From the NCBI GenBank assembly GCA_052173415.1, contig JBQMYQ010000044.1:1-12425 (forward strand): a stretch of DNA of 12,425 nt, given 5' to 3'. Shown in pieces: positions 7,845 to 12,425 of the stretch. Below the pieces are notes generated by a model, which had not been told where the DNA came from, ran no database searches, and saw only the letters and a program-made list of their open reading frames with translations. Each line of letters starts with the position of its first letter. Within the stretch, counting starts at the first letter, position 1. Origin of the DNA: Wolinella sp052173415. GTDB lineage: Bacteria > Campylobacterota > Campylobacteria > Campylobacterales > Helicobacteraceae. The translations under genes and the position numbers were made by a program.

Positions 7845-8464
7845 GAATCGGGCGCAAAATGGGTGCAAATCTACAAAAAAGATCAGCATTGAGCGATGGG
7901 GTAAAATCATTTAGTGCGCGCGGTCGAATATTTGCGGGAATCGTGCTTTTAATCCTGTCTATTTTGCATACTTTTGTTTTGCACGCTTTTGAAGCACCAC
8001 TTTCGTTGCATGCACTCCTAAAGCGCGTCCATAGCGCGACACTTTTTAGTTTTTATTCGCCCCAATATGACTACCTCTCCTGCCCGCTTTTTGGCGTAGC
8101 ACCCCTGCAAGAGCCACCCGCTGGTGCGCCGTGCGAGATTGCCCCTAGGAGGCTTAAAGAGATGGCTTATCATGCGCGAAATTTCACGCTAGAGAGGCTA
8201 TTTCTGGAGCAAAAATATCGCCTTGGATTTGCCTCAAATTGGTGCTTTTTGCAAGATGGAGGCGAGCTCTTTAACGCAGTCTTGGTGCGTGAGGGATATG
8301 CGCCAGTTTATCCGATTAGGCTTCAAGGAACGCAGGGAATCCTAGAGGAGCTTTTGGAGCTTCAAGAGATTGCGAAGCGCGAGAAAAGAGGACTTTGGAA
8401 GGAGTGGAGAGCCGAGATGGAGTGCCTCTCTTCACTTGCCAGAGAGCGCGCAAGCAAAGAGTAG
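7841..8464 (+). CDS. Membrane-anchored degenerate nuclease-like (SNase-fold) protein
   Basis: The 207-residue protein has a basic N-terminus and a hydrophobic segment at about residues 29-48, a signal peptide or anchor. The rest resembles the C-terminal half of the staphylococcal-nuclease (thermonuclease) fold: an ARNFTLERLFLEQ helix, then GELFNAVLVREGYAPVY at about 141-157 and AKREKRGLW at about 178-186. The catalytic elements are not evident: where DRYGR is expected the sequence reads NWCFLQDGG, and the usual GIDxPE segment appears only as a vague CPLFGVAPLQEPP. Enzyme activity is therefore doubtful. GTG at 7841 overlaps the yejF stop by 4 bases; ATG at 7859 is an alternative with no better ribosome binding site. 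It closes the operon, and a role in peptide import is not implied by the sequence. Confidence 0.72.
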   Translation: MRIGRKMGANLQKRSALSDGVKSFSARGRIFAGIVLLILSILHTFVLHAFEAPLSLHALLKRVHSATLFSFYSPQYDYLSCPLFGVAPLQEPPAGAPCEIAPRRLKEMAYHARNFTLERLFLEQKYRLGFASNWCFLQDGGELFNAVLVREGYAPVYPIRLQGTQGILEELLELQEIAKREKRGLWKEWRAEMECLSSLARERASKE

Positions 8465-8473
8465 CACCTCTCA

Positions 8474-9646
8474 TCATTTGATGTAGTGCGCGACAAATTT
8501 CGCGTAATTATCAATAATCTCCTCGCCTCGTCTAAAGCCTAGCGCGCACGCCTCATAGGCGTAGAAAACATTGGGCTGATAGAAAAAGTCGTGATGTTTA
8601 TTAAGTGGCGTGTATTCCTGATACAGCGGGGGGAAATTCTCATAGGAGCCCGGTTTTTGGGCGAGGATTCCCCCGTGGGAATCGAGAATCTGCACGCTTT
8701 CGCCCTCGCGTCCAAAGGCGTGTTTTTTGACCTGCTTTTTGCCTGCGAGTGGCTCAAAACTGCTCTCCAAAAGCAGCGGATGATTTGGGAATAGATCCCA
8801 TAAGATTTTTAGCATGCGCTTTGATTGAAAAAGGAGCGTGTAGGCAGGATTTAGAAAAATAGTATTTTTGTTTCTTATCATCTCCTCCATGAGGCGCGCC
8901 ATTTCCGGCTCATCAATGGCGATATTTTCCCACGGAATGAGTTTGAACCAAAACTCATAATTTTGCTCATTAAAAAAGAGCCCCTCCTCACCGCTTAGCT
9001 TTGCTTCATGCACGTAGGAAAAGTCCGTCTCAAAGCCCGATTCCCGCGCAATTTGCTGAAGCAAGCGCACGCTCATCTCCTCCTCTTCGCTCCCCTCAAT
9101 GCTCGAAAATAGGATTTTCCAACCCTCATAAACCTCGCTAAATCCGCTAGGATCGCCTCCTAGAGTAATCATGCGTTGAAAATTCTCACGCAGAGCTTCA
9201 TAGAGATTATTAAACTGCCTCGCCTCGCTAAGTCCATTGGCTTTGAGCAAAGCCCATTGAATAATCGCGCTCTCAAAGACCATTGTGGGTGTGTCCGCGT
9301 TAAATTCAAGCAGTTTGATCGGCATACCATCAAGCCCGCCGGCAAAATCAAAACGCCCATACAGATGCCAATGCACCTCATTTTCCCAGCTCATTTTAAT
9401 CGATTCCACGAGATTGAAGGGAATCCCAAGCTCAAAAAACAGATCGTTATCAATCACATACTGCCCCGCCTCGACATACATGTCATAGAGCTCGTTGGCT
9501 GCGGCATAGTAGCCCTCTGCCTCCTCTTGACTTAGCGCAATCGCTTCATTAGCGACGTAAGAGCTATTATTCGGGTCAGTATGCCATGAGAATCCAATCC
9601 CCTCCAAAAACTCCCGTGAGAGGGGCTTTAGCTCAAAAAGCTTCAC
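8474..9646 (-). CDS. Glutathionylspermidine synthase family protein (YgiC-like ATP-grasp)
   Basis: The 390-residue soluble protein matches the synthetase half of glutathionylspermidine synthase, as in E. coli YgiC and YjfC. These carry an ATP-grasp C-N ligase fold but no amidase (CHAP) domain. Visible marks are YGRFDFAGGLDGMPIKLLEF at about 96-115 continuing to NADTPT (likely ATP and metal ligands R98, E114, N116), LLFQSKRMLKILWDLFPNHP at 271-290, and FGREG at 311-315. True glutathionylspermidine formation is unproven for such stand-alone proteins; they are better called putative acid-amine ligases. GTG at 9646 follows a perfect AGGAGG at 9658-9653, which is embedded in the last codons of the lipoprotein gene 2 bases upstream, so the pair is co-translated. 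The stop lies 9 bases from the convergent nuclease-like gene. Confidence 0.88.
   Translation of the reverse strand: MKLFELKPLSREFLEGIGFSWHTDPNNSSYVANEAIALSQEEAEGYYAAANELYDMYVEAGQYVIDNDLFFELGIPFNLVESIKMSWENEVHWHLYGRFDFAGGLDGMPIKLLEFNADTPTMVFESAIIQWALLKANGLSEARQFNNLYEALRENFQRMITLGGDPSGFSEVYEGWKILFSSIEGSEEEEMSVRLLQQIARESGFETDFSYVHEAKLSGEEGLFFNEQNYEFWFKLIPWENIAIDEPEMARLMEEMIRNKNTIFLNPAYTLLFQSKRMLKILWDLFPNHPLLLESSFEPLAGKKQVKKHAFGREGESVQILDSHGGILAQKPGSYENFPPLYQEYTPLNKHHDFFYQPNVFYAYEACALGFRRGEEIIDNYAKFVAHYIK
8666..8683. repeat. Perfect hairpin made of GGGAATC word inside coding DNA
   Basis: GATTCCC at 8666-8672 and GGGAATC at 8677-8683 flank a 4-base loop inside the YgiC-like gene. The element is coding (residues around DSHGGILAQ) and lies far from either end, so it is not a terminator by position. 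Confidence 0.6.
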
Positions 9647-9648
9647 AA

Positions 9649-10245
9649 TTAGCCTCCTATGCTTTGGCGATTATTCGATGAAGAGCTGCCACTTTTGCCG
9701 AAGAATCCGCCCCGCGCGCTCGAGCCGGCTTTGGTTTTTGCCGCACTATTTTGCTTGAAGGAGTTTTGGCTCCGCTCATAGGCTTGAGGCGATTTGTAGG
9801 TGGTGCGCTGCTGTGTTTGATAATTTTGGTTATTAAAGAGCTTGCTTCCGATGTAGCTGCCCAAAATCGCGCCCGCCGCACTAGCGAGAATCGTCTCACC
9901 CAGCGAGAGCCCCATTCCGCCGGGGTTGGTGAGGTTTGATGTGCCCGATTCGATTTTCATCGCCTCCTCTTTGATGAGACGATCGACCTCCTCTTGACTG
10001 AGCATGCGCTCACTCCCCTGAAGATCCCTAAGGACGATCCGCGTCGTGTCGCTGGGATACTCCTCGAGGATTTTGTAGCCGCCGTTTTGCTGCTCTTCGA
10101 TGATGACGAATGCGCCTTTCTTTTGCTCGATTTGCGCGAGGCTCTGCCCGCCGCTTTGGGAATCGCACCCCGCAAGCCCCACTGCCACGAGCGCACCCAA
10201 GCTTCCCGCCACGGCGTAATCTGAAATTTTACGTAGATGTTTCAT
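9649..10245 (-). CDS. UPF0323 family lipoprotein
   Basis: The protein is 198 residues with a lipoprotein signal peptide ending in the lipobox LAGC (acylated Cys27). It resembles the UPF0323 lipoproteins of Helicobacter and Campylobacter, which are of unknown function. After the lipobox come a charged segment (AFVIIEEQQNGGYKILEEYP, DLQGSERMLSQEEVDRLI), then a glycine/alanine-rich stretch at about 111-133 (GMGLSLGETILASAAGAILGSYIGS) that may insert in a membrane. The tail is low in complexity and rich in Q, N, S and G. I chose ATG 10245 because it has AAGGA upstream; the longer frame to 10269 has a pyrimidine-rich leader and would start almost at the predicted transcription start. It is the first gene of an operon with the YgiC-like ligase, echoing the E. 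coli ygiB-ygiC pairing of a lipoprotein with this ligase. Confidence 0.85.
   Translation of the reverse strand: MKHLRKISDYAVAGSLGALVAVGLAGCDSQSGGQSLAQIEQKKGAFVIIEEQQNGGYKILEEYPSDTTRIVLRDLQGSERMLSQEEVDRLIKEEAMKIESGTSNLTNPGGMGLSLGETILASAAGAILGSYIGSKLFNNQNYQTQQRTTYKSPQAYERSQNSFKQNSAAKTKAGSSARGGFFGKSGSSSSNNRQSIGG
9653..9658 (-). promoter_or_regulatory. Perfect Shine-Dalgarno inside the upstream gene's last codons
   Basis: On the minus strand AGGAGG spans the terminal Ile-Gly-Gly codons of the lipoprotein gene, 6 bases before the GTG start of the ligase gene. It decides that GTG start. Confidence 0.8.
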
Positions 10246-10279
10246 AAAAGAGATCCTTAGAAGTTTCATAAGAGGAGGA

Positions 10280-10285
10280 ATTGTA
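10280..10285 (-). promoter_or_regulatory. Candidate -10 box for lipoprotein-ligase operon
   Basis: On the minus strand TACAAT matches TATAAT at five of six positions and lies 35 bases upstream of the ATG at 10245. The predicted transcription start near 10273 supports that ATG over the one at 10269. No -35 box is visible. Confidence 0.45.
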
Positions 10286-10377
10286 GCAAAAGCTTGCCGA
10301 GCATTCTTATAAAAAGGAGAAAAAGAGGCTTGATTTGGTAGATTCCCGCACCGATTCTCACAATGAGTTTCATAGGT

Positions 10378-10442
10378 GTTTTATAAAATATTAAAATATA
10401 AAATAATATTATTACTTAAAATAATTTAAAACAAAACAGAGG
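10378..10442 (+). promoter_or_regulatory. AT-rich promoter region with 12-bp palindrome
   Basis: This stretch is almost entirely A and T, in sharp contrast with the surrounding DNA. It contains two copies of TATAAAAT (10382-10389 and 10397-10404), each a usable -10 region, and a perfect palindrome AATAATATTATT at 10402-10413. AGAGG at 10438-10442 is the ribosome binding site, 9 bases before the ATG at 10452. The palindrome resembles the two half-sites of the H. pylori Fur box (TAATAAT-ATTATTA) without the one-base spacer. Iron control of the iron-sulfur gene downstream is thus possible but unproven. Confidence 0.45.
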
Positions 10443-10451
10443 AAATAAATT

Positions 10452-11570
10452 ATGAATTTACATACAAATAAAGAATCGGAGATTCCCTTGCTAGGTCAGT
10501 CGACGTGTAGCACGGAATCGAGGGCTTGCGCGTGCTCAGAGTGCCCCTCTAGCACCCGTCGGTCATTTTTGAAGCAGGCGGCTTTTGGGGCGTTTTTTGT
10601 CTCAGGCGCGCAGGCTGGTGCGAAGGAAAAAGCCGCGAGCAAGGATTTGCGCATGGCTTCGATTATTGATTTGACGCTGTGTGATGGCTGTGCGAGCGAG
10701 GCAATGCCTAAATGCGTGAGCGCATGCAGAGAGAAGAACCACGCGCGATTCCCCGAGCCGCAGACGCCGATGATGGATTATTGGCCACAGAAGAAGCATG
10801 AGGATTGGTCTTCCAAGCGCGGGCTGATTTCGCGCCTCACCCCTTACAACTGGACATTTGTGGAGAAGCTTGAGATTGACGGGGAATCGGTGTTCGTGCC
10901 GCGTCGCTGTATGCACTGCGATGATGCGCCCTGTCAGAAGCTCTGCCCTTTTGGTGTGATTGGCAAAAGCGAGCAAGGGGCGATTAGTATTGATACGGAG
11001 TTTTGTCTGGGGGGCGCGAAGTGTCGTGACGCTTGTCCATGGGGCATTCCACAGCGTCAAGCAGGTGTGGGAATCTATCTCAAACTCGCTCCAAAGTTCG
11101 CGGGCGGGGGCGTGATGTTTAAATGCGACATGTGCAAGGATCTGCTCGAGAAGGGCGAAAAGCCCGCATGTGAAGTGCAATGTCCTAAAAATGCGATTAT
11201 TTTTGGGAATCGAGCCGAGATGGAGCACGAGGCGAAGCGACGTGCGGAGGCGATAGGCGGATACATCTACGGAATGGAAGAAAACGGTGGCACATCGACT
11301 TTCTATGTCTCCAAAGTCCCTTTTGAGAAGATTGATCAAAAGATTCGGAGTGAGAAGCAGGCTGCCAACGACAAGCGTCCCGGTCGTCCTCACATGCGCG
11401 TAAAGATTAAAAACCCTATGGAAAAGAGCGAAAATCTCGCTCTAGCAACGCTCATCGCGCCATTTGCGGGAATCGTCGGCGCAGGGATTGCCGTCTATAA
11501 AGGGCGCGCAAAAGAGGCACAAAAGCTACTTGCGCGCGAAAATGTATCAGATAATGGAGAAACAAAATGA
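10452..11570 (+). CDS. Tat-exported four-cluster iron-sulfur electron-transfer subunit
   Basis: The 372-residue protein is built like the beta subunits FdnH and HybA. A twin-arginine signal (TRRSFLKQ, residues 35-42) with a likely AQA cleavage site near 55 sends it to the periplasm, and a C-terminal helix at about 328-348 anchors it. Four cysteine groups should bind Fe-S clusters: C77, C80, C88, C92; C153, C156, C161, C165; C185, C191, C195; and C225, C228, C240, C244. Two are atypical. The first has seven residues between its second and third cysteines, and the third has Gly188 where the second cysteine belongs. The 35-residue stretch before the twin arginines carries four extra cysteines (19, 26, 28, 31). 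The tail (GNRAEMEHEAKRRAE, SKVPFEKID) resembles HybA. It should pass electrons between an unknown partner and the cytochrome b encoded next, whose ATG overlaps its stop. Confidence 0.88.
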   Translation: MNLHTNKESEIPLLGQSTCSTESRACACSECPSSTRRSFLKQAAFGAFFVSGAQAGAKEKAASKDLRMASIIDLTLCDGCASEAMPKCVSACREKNHARFPEPQTPMMDYWPQKKHEDWSSKRGLISRLTPYNWTFVEKLEIDGESVFVPRRCMHCDDAPCQKLCPFGVIGKSEQGAISIDTEFCLGGAKCRDACPWGIPQRQAGVGIYLKLAPKFAGGGVMFKCDMCKDLLEKGEKPACEVQCPKNAIIFGNRAEMEHEAKRRAEAIGGYIYGMEENGGTSTFYVSKVPFEKIDQKIRSEKQAANDKRPGRPHMRVKIKNPMEKSENLALATLIAPFAGIVGAGIAVYKGRAKEAQKLLARENVSDNGETK

Positions 11571-12253
11571 AAATAGAGCGACAAAGTTTTAGCAATCGTG
11601 CAGTGCATTGGCTCACCGCCTCATCGATATTTTGGCTCATTGTTACGGGAATCGCGCAGATGCCCGTCGCGAAGCGTTACTATCTGACGGAGGTTCCGGG
11701 CTTGCGCTTTATGGGCGAATACTATACGACGCTCACACAGCACTACATCGCCGCAGCGATTCTCGTCGCAGTGGGTTTCTATCACCTCGCGTATCATTTC
11801 GCGCGCAAGGAATTTGACATTATCCCCAAGCGCGGGGATTTTAGCGCGAGTGTTGCGGTGATTAAGGCGATGATTAAGGGCGAGCCCGAGCCACCTAGCG
11901 AGAAGTATCTACCCGAGCAGCGGCTGGCTTATGCCTTTATCGCGCTGGTTATTTTGCTGATGATTGTTACAGGGGTCATGAAATCGTGGAAAAATCTCAC
12001 AGGCAGTGACCTTTCGGATTTTTGGATCTACTGGGCGGCAATGCTTCATAATCTGGGCATGGTGCTGATTATTTTGGGGATTATCGGACATCTTGCGGCG
12101 TTTATCATGAAGCCAAATCGCAAGCTCATCGAAGGTATGGTGCATGGGGGTGTGGATGTGCACTATGTTTTGGAGCGGCACGGTCGCTGGGAAGAGGGCG
12201 TGAAGCGCGCAGCCAACGCCTTAAAAGAGAGGGAGGCTATGGAGGATTCCTAG
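11567..12253 (+). CDS. FdnI-type diheme cytochrome b (formate dehydrogenase gamma subunit family)
   Basis: The 228-residue inner-membrane protein has four hydrophobic helices at about residues 15-33, 57-78, 120-138 and 154-180. It belongs to the cytochrome b556 family of FdnI, which links a periplasmic iron-sulfur subunit to the quinone pool. Histidines H14, H59, H161 and H175 fall where FdnI has its four heme ligands; the 14-residue spacing of the last pair is the same. The C-terminal GMVHGGVDVHYVLERHGRW is the FdnI-type cytoplasmic tail. ATG 11567 overlaps the previous stop by 4 bases, with GGAG upstream. A terminator hairpin begins on its own stop codon, so the operon ends here and no catalytic subunit follows directly. 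It could serve a formate dehydrogenase or another periplasmic oxidoreductase. Confidence 0.88.
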   Translation: MKIERQSFSNRAVHWLTASSIFWLIVTGIAQMPVAKRYYLTEVPGLRFMGEYYTTLTQHYIAAAILVAVGFYHLAYHFARKEFDIIPKRGDFSASVAVIKAMIKGEPEPPSEKYLPEQRLAYAFIALVILLMIVTGVMKSWKNLTGSDLSDFWIYWAAMLHNLGMVLIILGIIGHLAAFIMKPNRKLIEGMVHGGVDVHYVLERHGRWEEGVKRAANALKEREAMEDS

Positions 12254-12277
12254 GAATCCTGCCGATTCCTACTTTTT
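12251..12277 (+). terminator. Intrinsic terminator overlapping the cytochrome b stop codon
   Basis: TAGGAATC (12251-12258) pairs with GATTCCTA (12264-12271), an 8-bp stem with a 5-base loop, followed by CTTTTT. The first three bases are the stop codon. The arms are copies of the GGAATC word. Bases 12243-12260 also form an 18-bp perfect palindrome, so an alternative fold exists. Confidence 0.7.
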
Positions 12278-12320
12278 GCTTGCCGCTTTTTTGTCGATTC
12301 CCGCTTAAAAACTCGTAAGA

Positions 12321-12344
12321 ATTCCCCGGAAGAATCGGGGGAAT
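12321..12344. repeat. Second hairpin after the cytochrome b operon
   Basis: ATTCCCC (12321-12327) and GGGGAAT (12338-12344) form a 7-bp stem with a 10-base loop. There is no U-tract directly after it on the plus strand. It may be a backup terminator, or may serve transcription arriving from the right. Confidence 0.45.
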
Positions 12345-12351
12345 CCCATGC

Positions 12352-12425
12352 TTTTAAATCTCTTAAACTCTCTTTAAAAATCCTTTAAATCCCTCCGATT
12401 CCCTTACATCTCCTCATTTATATAA
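12352..12425 (+). promoter_or_regulatory. Phased TTTAAA tracts and TATATAA, possible promoter of next gene
   Basis: Four TTAAA-type tracts have centres near 12355, 12364, 12375 and 12386, spaced 9 to 11 bases, or about one helix turn. The window ends in TTTATATAA, which could be a -10 box. Campylobacterota promoters often carry such periodic AT tracts upstream of the -10. The gene it would serve is outside the window. Confidence 0.35.

Larger units (their letters stand above)
92..12403. repeat. Dispersed GGGAATCG / CGATTCCC word family
   Basis: Hand reading finds about 25 copies of the octamer, starting near 92, 252, 280, 292, 548, 890, 1400, 2428, 2449, 3907, 4698, 6358, 7050, 7199, 7936, 8677, 9038, 10158, 10746, 10882, 11205, 11468, 11647, 12295 and 12396. 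Its 6-mer core GGAATC/GATTCC occurs about 62 times. Copies occur on both strands, in genes and gaps. A frequent longer form is GCGGGAATCG. This span marks the whole set and is not a single element. Confidence 0.85.

Noticed and set aside
8460..8480. Shared terminator between the convergent nuclease-like and ligase genes
   Set aside because: Only a weak 4-bp AGAG/CTCT pairing is visible and there is no T-tract on either strand.
10246..10269. Eight-residue longer start of the UPF0323 lipoprotein
   Set aside because: Its leader is pyrimidine-rich and it would begin within a few bases of the predicted transcription start; the ATG at 10245 has AAGGA.
10602..11393. 263-codon open frame antisense to the iron-sulfur gene
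   Set aside because: It is the shadow of a high-GC gene. The protein has no recognisable motifs, while the sense frame has a full set of cysteine motifs.
92..12403. CRISPR array or mobile-element repeat as explanation of the repeated word
   Set aside because: The copies are short, irregularly spaced, in both orientations and inside conserved genes, with no repeat-spacer pattern and no transposase or integrase.

Overview
The window looks like a Campylobacterota chromosome, most probably a Helicobacter/Wolinella-type organism of intermediate GC. The evidence is a UPF0323-type lipoprotein beside a glutathionylspermidine-synthase-like gene (a pair I know from Helicobacter and Campylobacter), an exonuclease VII large subunit that reads like the H. 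pylori protein, and compact operons with 4-nt overlaps and GTG starts. I see no tRNA, rRNA, CRISPR array, insertion sequence, integrase or phage gene. No gene-free stretch exceeds 300 bases; the longest is 813-1085.

Layout. Bases 1-812 hold two minus-strand membrane-protein genes: the 5' end of an unidentified one and a DUF4149-like one. They are separated by 169 bases with competing hairpins. After a divergent 273-base gap, a plus-strand operon runs from 1086 to 8464: xseA (exonuclease VII large subunit), then yejA, yejB, yejE and yejF (a complete peptide/microcin C-type ABC importer), then a membrane-anchored, apparently catalytically degenerate staphylococcal-nuclease-like protein. Most junctions are 4-nt overlaps, so the six genes are probably co-transcribed and translationally coupled. 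A convergent minus-strand pair follows (8474-10245): a UPF0323 lipoprotein and, 2 bases downstream, an ATP-grasp glutathionylspermidine-synthase-family protein. A divergent AT-rich regulatory gap (10246-10451) leads to a two-gene plus-strand operon. It encodes a Tat-exported four-cluster iron-sulfur protein and a FdnI-type diheme cytochrome b, and it closes with a hairpin terminator at the second stop codon. This is the electron-transfer half of a formate-dehydrogenase/hydrogenase-type complex, with no catalytic subunit in view.

The most striking signal is not a gene. The word GGGAATCG (and its complement CGATTCCC) is enormously over-represented. By hand I count about 25 copies of the 8-mer and about 62 of its 6-mer core GGAATC/GATTCC in 12.4 kb, against about 0.4 and 6 expected at equal base frequencies. 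Copies lie on both strands, in all three reading frames and in the gaps, where they pair into hairpins including the terminator at 12251. This resembles the genomic behaviour of DNA-uptake sequences of Neisseria or Pasteurellaceae, although the function here is unknown.
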